A stretch of 64,000 bases of DNA from Agapanthus africanus (lineage: Eukaryota; Streptophyta; Magnoliopsida; Asparagales; Amaryllidaceae), in assembly GCA_030015575.1 (NCBI GenBank), contig CM057338.1, forward strand, positions 633,570,189-633,634,188, in the 5' to 3' direction. Position 1 is the stretch's first letter. Every line of letters starts with the position of its first letter. This document shows, one piece after another, positions 45,992 through 58,497 of the stretch. A model generated the notes under the pieces. That model saw only the letters and a program-made list of their open reading frames with translations, was not told where the DNA came from and did no database searches. The position numbers and the translations under genes are program-made.

Positions 45992-48900
45992 ATGTCAGGC
46001 CATAATCAAGATAATAATATGGATGTATTGACTGAACCCGCTTATTATACTGAGCAGGGGAACGTTGGACCCGTTCTTTCTTATAAGGGTTATAAGACTG
46101 AACAGGGAATAGAAGAATATCTGGATTCTCAAGCCGCCCAAAAGAACACGGATGTTGATGCATCTTCTTCAGGTGTGTTAGTTATTGAGAACTGTTTCTC
46201 AGTTCGCCCTACGTCCTGGGTATTAGATACCGGATCAGGATCCCACATATGTAAATTGTTACATGGGCTAGGTAAAGGTAGAGAACTGGGAAAATGTGAT
46301 CATTCTGTTCAAGTAGGGAACGGTGCAAGTATTGCAGCCAAAGCAGTTGGCAAATATCACCTGGTATTGCCAAGTCGTAATACACTGATTCTAAATGAGT
46401 GCTATTATATACCGAACATGATATGCAACATTATATCAGTTTTTTTATTAAGTAAAGAAGGATATAATTTTGTAGTAAAGGATAATGTTATGAACATATT
46501 CCTAGATCAAAAGTTGATTGCATTAGGCTCGTTACATAATGGCATATTCATTCTAAATCAGAATACAGTCCTCAATATACAAAACACACACAAGAGAAAA
46601 AGTTCAGAAATGAACGAATCCTTCTTGTGGCATTGTAGACTTGGTCATATCAGTGCGACATGACTGGCTAAGTTACATAAGGATGGTTATTTGAATTCGT
46701 TCGAATTATCATCTTATGATACTTGCCATTCATGTCTCAAAGGAAAAATGACCAAAGCTCCGTTTAGTGGACACGGAGAAAGAGTTACGGAACTCTTAGG
46801 ACTGGTATATAGTGATGTATGCGGTCCCATGTCTACGCATGCCAGGAACGGTTCTTCCTACTTTATTACATTCACTGACGATCTCTCTAGATACGGGCAT
46901 GTGTTCCTGTTGAAATACAAGTCTGAAGCTTTTGAGAAATTCAGAGAATATAAGCACGAAGTAGAGAACAAAACGGGCAAAAGTATTAAGATCTTTCGAT
47001 CTGATCGAGGAGGAGAATACTTGAGCAATGAGTTCCAAGATTATCTAAAAGAGAATGGGATTCTCTCTCAGCTTACTCCACCTTATACACCACAGCACAT
47101 CGGTGTATCGGAACAAAGGAATCACACCCTATTAGATATGGTGCGCTCAATGATGAGTACTGCTGAGTTACCTATTTCCTTCTTGGGGTATGCACTTGAG
47201 ACAGCCATACACCTATTGAATATGGTTCCTACCAAATCAGTGCCTACCACTCCATATGAGATATGGAAAGGGAAGAGACCATCTCTTAAGTATGTTAAGA
47301 TATGGGGTTGTCCAGCCTATGTCCGGACAAACTCGAGGCAAGATCTGTCTTATGTAAGTTTGTAGGATATTCCAAAAATTCACAAGGGTATATCTTCTAC
47401 CATCCCGAGGAACAAAAGGTGTTTGTTTCTCGACATGCCACTTTCTTAGAAAAAGGTTTTCTTATGAAACAGATTAGTGGCATTGAGGTAGAACTGGAAG
47501 AGGTTCCAGCGACACAAACTATAACAGAAGACTTGGTAGAACCAGAGGATTCAGTAGTACCCGACGAACCCCAGCCTCTCCGCCGATCTAGCAGGGTTTC
47601 TCATCCGCCTGAGAGATACTACGGTTTTCCCATTGATGGTGGAAATGAGGATTGCATCATGGAAGATGATGACCTGACTAGTTTCGAGCAGGCCATCACG
47701 AGTGGTGACTCTGTGAAATGGCTAGATGCAATGCGATCTGAGATGGAATCCATGTACACCAATAAAGTATGGACTTTAGAAAATGCTCCTGAAGGGGTAA
47801 AGCCCATTGGGAGCAAGTGGATTTTTAAAAAGAAATTTGGTGTAGATGGAAAAGTTGAGACTTTCAAAGATAGACTTGTAGCAAAGGGTTTTCGTCAACG
47901 ACCAGGTGTGGATTATGACGAAACCTTTTCTCCAGTGGCTATGCTTAAGTCCATCCGGATCTTACTTGCCATTGCTACATACCATGACTACGAAACCTGT
48001 CAAATGGATGTTAAGACCGCCTTTCTAAATGGTGATTTAGAAGAGTGCGAGTACATGACTCAGCCAGAGGGCTTCATAGATAGTGGGAGCAGCGGAAAGG
48101 TGTGCAAACTGCTTAAATCCATTTATGGGTTAAAGCAAGCATCGCGGAGTTGGAACATCTGTTTTGATGTTGTAGTCAAAGAGTTTGACTTCATCAAAAA
48201 TATAGATGAACATTGTATCTATAAGAAGGTGGGAGAGAGTAAGGTTGTCTTCCTCGTATTGTACATGGATGACATACTCTTGATAGGAAACGATATTCCT
48301 ATGCTGCAATCAGTCAAGCTCTTCTTATCACAAAGATTCTCAATGAAAAATCTAGGTGATGCCTCCTGCATATTGGGGATTAGGATCTATAGAGATAGAT
48401 CCAAAAGGATACTGGGATTGTCCCAATCCAGGTACATTGACACCATACTAAAGAGTTTTAGTATGGATGAATCCAAATGTGGGAACTAACCCATGTTCTC
48501 TAGACTCACTCTCTCCAAAGAGATGTCTCCCAAGACTGATTTGGAGAGAGCTCGCATGCAAGGGATACCCTATGCTTCGGCAGTAGGCTCTATCATGTAT
48601 GCGATGCTATGTACCAGACCCGATGTAGCATACTCACTAAGTGTAGTGAGTCGGTATCAAGCAGATCCTGGAGAAAGTCATTGGACAGCTGTGAAGAACA
48701 TTCTCAAGTACTTGCGAAGGACTAGAGACATGTTCTTAGTGTATGGTAACGGAGAACTCCGGGTGGAGTCCTTTACCGATTCCAGCTTCCAAAGTGATAA
48801 GGAAGACTCTAAGTCGCACTCGGGATTTGTCTTTACCCTCAATGGAGGGGCGGTATGTTGGAAGAGTTCCAAACAGGATACCGTTGCAGACTCGACGATG

Positions 48901-49248
48901 GAGGCTGAATACATCGCTGCCAACGATGCTGCCAAAGAGGCTGTCTGGATGAAGAAGTTCATTAGTGAACTTGGTGTGGTTCCATCCATTGAGCATCCAA
49001 TACCTCTGTATTGCGATAACAATGGAGCTGTTGCTTTGGCTAAGGAACCCAGATCCCATCAGAAGTCCAGACATATTCTAAGGCGGTATCACCTGATCAG
49101 GGAGATAGTTGATCGCCGAGAGATCGAGGCCAGGAGAGTAGATACGAAGGACAACACTGCGGATCCACTCATGAAGGCCATTCCCCAGATACAGTTTGAG
49201 AGATTATTCGGGATGCTAGGTATGAGATACTACAGCAGCTGGCCTTAG
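45992..49248 (+). pseudogene. pol of element E, gag missing, several frame breaks
   Basis: The ATG at 45992 is followed by about 55 codons unlike any gag, then directly by the protease leader (SSSGVLVIENCFSV) and WVLDTGSGSHIC. Integrase is interrupted by a TGA near 46661, in the HISAT segment of the HHCC region. The core follows (46691-47365), with changes in a usually conserved motif (PQHIGVSEQRN). After a frame change near 47320 the linker and RT run to 48489 (LYMDDILLIGND; the usual YVDD reads YMDD). After a TAA the RNase H frame is 48493-49248, with MEAEYIAA and YCDNNGA. Without gag the element would need proteins from a relative. BARE-2 of barley is a known gag-defective parallel. Confidence 0.9.
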
Positions 49249-49249
49249 T

Positions 49250-49262
49250 GTAAGTGGGAGAT
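49250..49262 (+). other. Polypurine tract of element E
   Basis: GTAAGTGGGAGAT directly abuts the 3' LTR. Confidence 0.85.
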
Positions 49263-50650
49263 TGTTAGTTATGTATATGCCCTAGAGGCCATTATTGTAC
49301 ATATGATGTATATTATTATGAATGCTTGGATATATATAGAGAGGACTTTCTTGCTCGTCATGATAGTATGCTATTTGGTTTCACTTTATCTTAACATGTT
49401 GACTTGTATTGGTTTACTGTCTTTCTCTCACATGTTGATAAAGCCCTTAGGATCTGTACTCGACTACTGGGATTATGATGAGATCATACTGGTGGGGCCA
49501 TGGTAGTCGATGAGTACATCCTATAAATGTTCCTAGTCGAGGGTATATCGAGACGGGGCATCGATACACCAGAGTAGACTAGCGTATACGCATCTTGACC
49601 CATATGATGGGCGATGGATGATCCCATATCCATCGGTGTTTGACATCAAGGATGGTGTACGGGTGCTCAGTGGAGACTGGGTATACTGGACGGACTCGCC
49701 GAGAACTCCCAGATGGTGATATACCACACGTCAGATGGCAGTTCTCCGATGACACTGCTGCAGGGTAGTCTGTAGACCCGAGATCGTCATAGAGTCTTAT
49801 GTGATTCCCACAGTGCTTTGATTTCCATCTTGCCACGTCCAAGAGGGCGTGCAAAACGGTGGCTTTTGGGTACAGTCCCGAATCATATGGAGGCAATGAG
49901 CGATATGAGGGGATTCGTCTCTCCCGGTATAGGGAGTTGATGTTGTGCTGTGTTCGATTGGCTATAACTGGAAGTCCCTGGCCAGGGCTGATATAGAGAT
50001 ATACCGGTAAGTGTTACCAGTAGTTTCTCGACCTGTTATGAGCCTCACATCGACACGACTTATCGGTTACTGGGGTCTGACGTATACCACCCCTAGACTT
50101 GATATGCGACATATCAGACGAACAGACCGGACTGTACGGGAGTGTTACTGATTGGATTCGCAGGAGAACGGACAGGCTAGCTTGTTGATCTTCTGATCGC
50201 TCAATACCTGGATGGTTGTTATGTTTAGCTGACCGCTTGCAGCTTGTGGGTGTTTGATATGATCATCACCTTCTACCGGCGTATTGACGATTCTTTAGAG
50301 TCCTACACAGAGGTTTCTTGGCTCAGGCAAAACGGAGTAGAGGCACATATGTGATATGTGCAGAACCGAGGATAATGCGATATGAGATACCATATTATAT
50401 TCTCACGATATTTAGTTATGAACCGGGTCATCGGATCAAGTGTTGATTCGATGAATCGGTACATGATATATTAGTCGGTTATATTCGATATAGCCGGATC
50501 GTTGGATCATGTGTTGATTCGATGATTTAATGTATAATGATATATATGATATATTGTATTACATTATCTAATATTGGCTCGCTTTATTATTTCATTTTCT
50601 CACCGGATTAATACATTGATATATATGCGATATATGTTAATTGTATTATT
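49263..50650 (+). repeat. 3' LTR of element E, left part
   Basis: It begins TGTTAGTTATGTATATGCCC and matches the E 5' LTR until F interrupts it at 50651. The palindrome CCCTGGCCAGGG is at 49976-49987 and the GACCGG box ends at about 50139. Confidence 0.93.
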
Positions 50651-52877
50651 TGTAAGTGCACGGCGGCGCCCCGGCCGTCAATCCGACGCCGGAATGCGGA
50701 AACGGTGATAAACTTTAATTTTTGCGGACTTTGCAAACCGGCACCACCGCGCACTAAACTCCGGATCGTAACCATTAACAAGTCTAAGCTAACTAGAATA
50801 CGGGTTAGAGATATACCGACTGATCCGAGTCCTCCGGTCTTCATCTCCACTCCGATCTCCTCGCGGGATCTCCGTCCGTCTCCTCCTCGTCGAAAAGGGC
50901 ACCACATCGCCTTCGTCTTTTACAGGCTCCCGCCTCAATACCGAGGCAACTCGGGCGCGAAGTTGGCTAGCCGACGCGCCCAAGATTTGCTGTAGAATAT
51001 GTGTAGGACTCATGTCTCATTGGGGTTTTGTTGCCATAAAGATGATGGAGGAATTGGTGCAAAAGAAATATCCATGGAGGCTTGCTGGGAATGGAAAAAT
51101 CAAGCATGCTCTGTGATGAGCTCGGCCACAAAAGCCCACTGGAAAAACAAAATGAAGCACCTGCTTCTATCTTGCTGTGAATGGAAAAACTCATATATTA
51201 ATCTCATTGTAACCTTTATATATATATATATTAATTAATCCATTATCACAACACTTCAAATAAGAACCCCTGCACACTAATTAAAAGCACATGCCACCAA
51301 TTAATAAATTAAGCCCTCCCATGCTGTAAACAGTGGCCGGCCCCATCCCATTTTCCAAACAGTGCCTGCCCATATCCAATAGCCATACTCTATCATGTCA
51401 AATTAATGCAACATGGAGACAAAAATGCAATCAAATTAAATTAATCCTTTTGCAAGAAACCCCCACAACAAAATGTTAATTGCAAACTTGCAATTAACAC
51501 CCTCCAACGAAAAGTCCGACCGGGAAGGAAAAAGAGAAAACCGGCCGGAACGGAAAGCAAACTGGCAACCCCAGAAAACTGGTCCCATAATAAATTACAG
51601 GAAAACCCCGATACTGTGCATACACACCCGCATTTGTATTTCGACCGAAATACAAATGTAAAGAGACAAAACTACACTATCAAATACTAGGATCCGGCTT
51701 AAGCCAAAGCCGGCTAGTAAAAACTGTCCGATCACGATCTGTGCAATACCGCACGTATCTGATCGAACCCTGCCATATCTCCATACGGCCTCTACAGCGT
51801 TTCGCCCGAAACTTGAGTAACTGTAAGTGTGGTGGACTCTAAAGACTCGTCAATACTATGGCTGTGGATTTAACCACTAGCACGTCAGAGGTATAAGCCA
51901 ATACGTGACGGGCCACCAGCTATTGACTAAAAGGGACGTCGATGAGCGAACTCATCCTGACACCCTACTGAGCCTGTCAGTGACAATATCCGTGCAGTCC
52001 GGTCCGTTCGTCTATGAGCATCGCATGGCGGGCCTAGGGGGTTGGTAAAAGTCAGACCCCCAAAAGCGGTACAAGTCGTGTCGGAGTGTAGCCCAGAACA
52101 CCCTGAGATACTACTGGAATACCTACCAGTAAATCTCCTTGCCTTGGCCAAGGACTTTGTGTAATGGCTCTCCTAGACACAGCACGACCTCACCCCCAAT
52201 ACCGGGAGAGACGAACCCCTGAAGATACGCTCACTGCCTCCATGTGGCTCGGGACTGTACCCAACTAAAACCTGTTTGCACGACTCCTTTGAGCCGTGGT
52301 AGGGTAGTAATCAAAGTACAGTGGGAACTCACACGAGATAAATGACGATCCCCAGGTCGATGAACTAACCTGCACACATGTCACCAGGGAACTGCCATCT
52401 GACGTCTGGTATATGACCAACTAGCATGTTCCCGGCGAGTCCTGTCCGGTGTACTCATAACCCAATGAGCACCTGTATACATCTTAGGTGATCCAACTGA
52501 CACCAGTGGCTTGTGAGACCGGCCACCGCCCCTCGTCGGGGTCTCGACTGTATACACTAGTCTACTAATGGAGTATCGATGCCCAGTCTCGAAACTCCCA
52601 CGACTAGGGACCTTTTAAGGATATGCTTGTAGACCCCCAGCTCCCACTTATATGATCGCCCTCATACTGCTGGTGGTCAAGCAAGAATCCTAGGGGCTCT
52701 ATCAACGTGTAATAGCGACATGTCAGGTCACTTAAAGCAGTACACGATGATAAAGGTAAACCAGATAGCATACTATCATCTCGAGTAAGACTGTCCTACC
52801 GGGATAGGTCCTCCCTCAATCATTACAATCACGTACCTGTGACCTAATAATTGACTCTGAGGGCACTATCTCCAACA
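50651..52877 (-). repeat. Left (3') LTR of element F
   Basis: Nearly identical to 58498-60722. On the minus strand it begins TGTTGGAGATAGTGCCC. The shared palindrome appears here as CCTTGGCCAAGG (52142-52153), with both halves changed relative to the other LTRs. Small ORFs within it recur in the other LTR and are not supported as genes. Confidence 0.95.
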
Positions 52878-52890
52878 ATCTCCCACTTGC
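52878..52890 (-). other. Polypurine tract of element F
   Basis: ATCTCCCACTTGC on the plus strand, adjoining the LTR. Confidence 0.85.
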
Positions 52891-54300
52891 ACTCAAGGCT
52901 AATTATTGCGATGTCGCATACTCACAGCCCGTGTGATACCGAACATCCAACTCCTCTACTAGTCAGTCTCACAAAGCTCGTTTGCGAAACTATTGCGTTC
53001 GAGGAATAGCCTCAGTGAGTGGATCCGCTTAGTTGTTTCTTTCTATGTCTCTCTATATCTCAAGTTCGCGGAGAAACCCATCTCCCGAAATGAGCAATAC
53101 CTGTCTTAGAATGTGTCTGGATGTCTGATGGGACCTAGCTCATAAATGAACTCCAAATCCAAACTTCTTAGACTGTATTGTCAACTGAACTTAATCAGTA
53201 TCCTGCGCGCCATGCCTCCCTCAGTATTGCCTTGGACCACCTGTCCAAAATACTGCCCCTCATGAGAAGGAAAACTATAACTCTGACAACCTCCTTGTTG
53301 TCCATGTCACCTTGGAAGCCTGGAATGATAACTGTCTCCTGAATGAGGCTGTCGTTATCATCTCCCTAGAACATCCACTTATGTTCTAAAACTGCTTCCG
53401 ACTGTTTCTCCAGGAATGGATTAATGTCAACTTATTGCATCTAGTGCAAGAACAACATCTGGTGTGGTACTTGACATCTCATGATTGACTCAATTGCCTA
53501 AGCAAGTGATCTGCCAATCATGCACGTCCCTCTCCCCTTTAGTCTGTAAGACACCTTTGGAGAGGGTGACTCCATTACCTGCAGGTACACTACCGTGCCA
53601 GGAGTCGTCCATCCTAAATACTCTTAGAATGCTGTCAAGTACCCTGATTGGGAAACCACCCAAATCTAGATCTAAAACCATAGATCTAGTAACCAGTATG
53701 TCTGATATAATACCCAATTCCTATGTGGAGAAACTACTGTGTGACGACCAAAGTATGACCGATCGTAGTGTAGGAGTTTCTTTTCCTACTCTGTGTATAT
53801 CATCCAAATACCAGGATATCACACCCTACTACCTTCTCAACAGATCCATCCCCTATTCTGATGAAGTCAAACCCATGACTGCCACGTCAGAAATAGATGA
53901 TCGATCTCCGCTACATCTGCTCTAGTCTATAAATAGACATAAGCAACCTGTCCACCAATGCTTCCGCTGCTCCCACTGACTACGACAACCCTCTGGCAGA
54001 GTCATATACACGTACACTTCTAAAACTAGTTTAGAATGACGCTATACTCATCCTCCCGCCGGGTCTCGCAGCCTGGAACAACAGCAATGGTAATTGTGGG
54101 TAAACAAGAACTTCCCTGTCACCGTCCTTGAGGCCACCGTAGTACCTCTCGGGTGCCTGAAGTTACCCACCTTATCTGCGGAGTGGCCAATGGAATGTCA
54201 ATCCAGATTGAATCTTTAGGTTCCTTATCAAATCTTCAGTAATCGTTTGTGGTTCTGGAATCACTTCCAGTTCTACCATACTCCCACTACTGTTTTCTGA
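52891..54300 (-). pseudogene. Decayed RT-RNase H remnant of element F
   Basis: The minus-strand reading near 52990-53040 resembles the C-terminus of relatives (ADPLTEAIPRTQ) but contains stops. At 53490-53717 a 75-codon piece ends the RT region (a recognisable PAGNGVTLSK where B has PACHGVTLSK). Near 54120-54200 the reverse of the linker before RT can be matched. YVDD and the RNase H motifs are not readable. Many stops and indels separate the pieces. Confidence 0.7.
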
Positions 54301-56300
54301 AAAAATCCATTTTTAATAAAACTGTGGCGAGTCTAGAACAATATCGCTATTGGTCATCCAGATGGTAGAAAGTCAACCCTCGTCATAGCCTGGGTCAACC
54401 CACAAACAGCCATTACAGAAACGTGCCTTGAGTTGTCCAGTGTCTGGTTTTAATCATAAACCGGACAACTCCCCGTACCTTGACATCGTTAAGATATGAA
54501 CTGTTCTATATCCAATATAGAACCAGAGGCACTGAATTAATTGAACCAGATCCAAATTATGCAACTGTCTCCAGTGCATGTCAACTAAATGGAAGGAGGC
54601 CGATCAGCGTTACTCAACTTAGGAATACTTCCAATTATGAGTAACCTGAAAGAGAAGCAAGATCTCTTTATCATTACTATCAACTGAATACCATATACAA
54701 GTACCTACATCTTCGATCTCTTTGAAGAATCCCGATACTTGCTATACCTGGTTCTCTACTCTATTCAAATACCTATAACTTCTCAAAATTCGGACCCTGT
54801 GTTTCCACGAAACACTTGTCTAAAAACTAGAGAAGTCATAAGTAAACCGAATATAGTACGAGGACCAACCCCCTATGTCCTGATGGACCCTGGACAACAT
54901 ACAATACTCTGTATAAGTCCCTTGAGTCTAATAACTCATTCACTGTGTGTCGTAGGTTGAAAACTGTACTTATGGTTAAGAAGAATTACACCGCTGTTTA
55001 ATGCTCCTTACCTAACCATCCACTGATATAGGTAAATGTCGTAGACATAATTTCAGAAAGGTATATCTCACTCTATGAAAATAGACGTACAGATATATCA
55101 ATTTGAAATTGGTGCATAACAGCGGATATTCAAAACCAAATATTTGCCGACCGGCAAACAGCCCAGGTGATTTCCTCAAATATCACTGATTACAACGAAT
55201 CCCGATATAATGAGGATGATCACCCAATTCCCAATAACGTACTCCCACTCATCATCTGTAAAACCATACAGATGTGAGAATCATACCTGGTAAATACATA
55301 CCCTGGAGTAAGTATCTAATCGGGAAATCAGTTCTCTTTTAACATTACACAGTGAAACTAAAACATTGAAATGTTTCGATGGGGTATCCTGGTATTCCTA
55401 GTAATGCCTCTTCCATCATCACGTCTGTAACCTTGTAATTCTTTGCCACCTCTCCAAATCCCTTCATATGTCTTTAGTCTTTACCTTCTGCACACCCCTT
55501 TAGGCCAAATGGTTTTCTTCCTTCCCTACCGTTCGGCACCAGCCTATGGTTTGGAAGAAGACTATCCAATAAGCATAATGGGTGTATTGTCCCTGTCCTA
55601 GGAGCACTCGCAATGCGAGAGAAGGTGAAGATAAAAGACACCTGAATGTACTTTATTCCTATTTCTCCTGAACCAGGATCCATCCCCGAACTGGAACAAG
55701 TTCCTTTCGAGTTTGTATATAACCATACGATGGATTATCCAATAAAATGGGATCTTCGTAGTGATACGGAGTGTCCTGGAGAAATACAAAGGTGATTTAG
55801 GATTGGCGAAGAAATACTTGGTTCGGTCGTGAATAGCAGTCGCAATTTACTTTGCCCTCTTACTAATCCCTTGCTTTGTCTGAACTTAATACCTTCTGCA
55901 CACCATCGTTATGCTAATTGGTTTTCTTCATTCCCTACCGGTCGGCACCAGCCTAAGGTTTGGAAGAAGACTATCCAATTTGCATAATAGGTGTACTACT
56001 CCTATACTAAGGAGTACTCGGAACCTGAGAGAGGGTGAAAAGAAAAGACAACTGAATAATCCTATCCGTTTTCTCCAGAACCGGAAACCATCGTCGAATA
56101 AATTCTTTCGAGTTCGTATCTAACCATACGATGGTTTTGTCCAATGGAAGTGGACGTTCGTAGTAAAACGGGGTGTCCTGGAGAAAAGGGTAAAAGTAGG
56201 AGTGGCAATGAGGTTTGCAACTCTTACAATCCAAAAGCCGGTGTTAAAGAAGGTTCGGTCAACTTGGTCACTGAGTCAAAGTCTTAGGGTCAGGTCAATG
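54301..56300 (-). other. Decayed integrase/gag region of element F
   Basis: No frame is readable, although position suggests former integrase, protease and gag. It includes an imperfect direct duplication of about 310 bp (55482-55792 and 55890-56200, offset about 405 bp) that I do not see in the other elements. Confidence 0.55.
55482..56200. repeat. Imperfect ~310-bp direct duplication in element F
   Basis: The two copies begin TACCTTCTGCACACC and end with GTGTCCTGGAGAAA. Shared stretches include CGGCACCAGCCTA and TAACCATACGATGG. The copies differ at many positions, so the duplication predates F's last transposition. Confidence 0.75.
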
Positions 56301-56604
56301 GTCGCTGCCAAAGAAAGAGAGAAAAGAAACACTCAGCGTGCACTCTAACCTAGATCAGAATGGTTACCAATTTATCTAATCTGGAATCCTCCCACTGTAC
56401 CTCAAATTCTCCTCCAAACCTGAAAGAAGAATTAGTCGGGGTTACCCGAGGAGTAAACTAACTCATCAGTGGGAATCGGGATCCAACTCTCATCGCATGA
56501 CAACGTGACGGAATCCGCTCACGGTATCACACTCCAGAAGGTATGCGCATATCTGACAAGTTTCAGTACTTTTGAGACTCCCGATGTGATTTCTGCCCCA
56601 TGCT

Positions 56605-56815
56605 CTTATGACCTTGACTAAGGCCAACAAATCATAAGTCACATGTCAAGTTCTACCCGTCATTGTCCAGGTTGATTTGAACCCACCCGTACAAGCCCTT
56701 GACTAAGGCCAACAAGGCTATACGACTGTCCCAAACCAACGCATCTATCTATGCTGCATATGAATAACCAACAGCTACCAAACACTGTGCCTTGACTAAG
56801 GCCAACAAACACAGC
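56605..56815 (-). promoter_or_regulatory. Triple stem-loop array, element F
   Basis: On the minus strand TTGGC-CTTA-GTCAA occurs at 56792-56805, 56699-56712 and 56614-56627; all three copies are identical. The spacing is 93 and 85 nt. The first outer stem is CTGTG/CACAG, another paired change from CTATG/CATAG. Confidence 0.7.
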
Positions 56816-56955
56816 TTGAATACTATTGACTACCCATATGAAACGACGGAGGGCTACGAATGGTTTCTGGCGAAAACCTTTAACGTAGTGAACTTGATAT
56901 CGTTGAAGGAACGGATAGCTTTTTTTTTTTTTTTTTAGAAAATATAGTGACGGAA

Positions 56956-57200
56956 ACCTTCGCTAAAGAGGTCACTCCCGGTGAAGGGATCTCGGCTCTT
57001 TCCCCGTAGAATGGGGTGCTGGATATTCATAACCGAATATCACTGTGCAAAGCAAAAGTAATCGGCTATAGTGAAGTTAATGCCCTGACGCAAACTTCTG
57101 TCCAAGGGGTCACTCCCGGTGAAGGGATCTCGGCCCTTGCCTCGTCGACTGAGGAGCAGGATATTCCAAATGAATACCACGATGCAAAACAAAAGTGAAC
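56956..57200 (-). repeat. Duplicated leader unit, element F
   Basis: Two copies (about 56956-57066 and 57092-57200) share GGTCACTCCCGGTGAAGGGA followed by TCTCGGC, and end in GCAAA(G/A)CAAAAGT. They correspond to the duplicated unit in E's leader. Confidence 0.75.
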
Positions 57201-58236
57201 GTCCTTGCAATAACAGCTTTTTGAAAAGTGTTCCAACAACATCAGATTAGGTTTGTTTTAACTTGCATTGATCCGAATCAATGCAGTCCCATCAATTGAT
57301 CACACCACAAAGAACGAAAATATACTGACGTACGTATATGCCATCTGCATTCGCCACTGGGTCCCGTCATCACCCGTTAGGTTAGCTAACTAACGGCAGA
57401 GCGGGGACTGGACTAGCGCGGATGAAAAACATATACAACATCTACTAATATATATACCAATATATAGTATTTCGCTCAAGGCGTGAAAAGAAATGCAACA
57501 TCACAGAAATGTACAGCATCACAGAACAATACAGATATCTGGGATCGCCGGGTTTCACAGAGCCACTACTGAAACCCGACGTTCCCCTGGTCGTGTGGAT
57601 AGCCTGTGCAATGAAATCCTATACCCCCTACGAGTGCGGCGAATAGCCAGCCAATCCTGGAGTGAAGCCCCCTTCCGTCCCAATGCCATGAGATGCGGGC
57701 TTGTTGCCTTCTAGAACCCGGCTATCCGTGCACCCCTCCGCGGGGTAAACCTAGTACAGAAAGTAAAATATACATACAACGGGTACATCGACCGCAACCA
57801 GGTCGTGCCCCAAAATAATAATACAATCAGGCAGTGACGGCAGTCCACATGTCGGACGCTCGCCCCGCAATATCAAATGTACATAATACAACAGCACAGT
57901 ACTAGCATTGCATCCAGGCTATCCCCCACGACCAATCCGCAACATCACAGCATAAACATAGAACATCAACGTGAAAGTCACGTTCGCAAATCCGTCTAAC
58001 CGGGCTATAGCAGTTAGACCGGATTTACCGATCGAGTGACATTCACGGTCGCAGATATAATGTAAATAGTGTGAAAAATGTGTTTAAAATTTTTCCGATT
58101 GATCAAACTTAACAAGTGGGCCCCCAAACAAAACTGTAGCACTCACAGAAAACCTGGGCCCAATTTTAATATTCCAGAAACCACATTTCTTACTCAGGAA
58201 CACACTACAAAAATTTGGATTGGTGAACAGTTAAAT

Positions 58237-58287
58237 CCGCGGCGGAAGCGCGGCCAAACCAAGGGTTTGGCCGCCCTTCCGCGGCGG
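58237..58287 (-). promoter_or_regulatory. GC-rich leader hairpin, element F
   Basis: Two 24-nt arms (58237-58260 and 58264-58287) pair almost completely around a 3-nt loop, about 200 nt from the primer site. It is the strongest of the five leader hairpins. Confidence 0.65.
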
Positions 58288-58483
58288 TATGAGGAGATCG
58301 TTGAACCAAATTTTTACAGTGACCTTAGAATTCCCTGCACATCACTCTGAGACAACCTGAAAAATTTTTGGACTCAAAAAAAAATTCGACAGAAACTGAT
58401 GTGCAAAAAATACGGGTTTTTGGACTTTTTGATCGATCGGAAATGCAAACACATTACACAAAGCTAGACTAAGTTAATGGCGA

Positions 58484-58496
58484 GGCTCTGATACCA
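58484..58496 (-). other. Primer binding site of element F
   Basis: GGCTCTGATACCA, reverse complement of the tRNA-Met-type site, one base inside the right LTR. Confidence 0.92.
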
Positions 58497-58497
58497 C

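Larger units (their letters stand above)
56301..58483 (-). other. Leader of element F
   Basis: On the minus strand it contains the GC-rich hairpin (58237-58287), the CCGTTAG/CTAACGG stem-loop (57374-57396), the duplicated unit also found in E (56956-57200), the triple stem-loops (56605-56815) and the pyrimidine tract with CAG (about 56305-56335). The cis elements are better preserved than the coding region. Confidence 0.75.
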
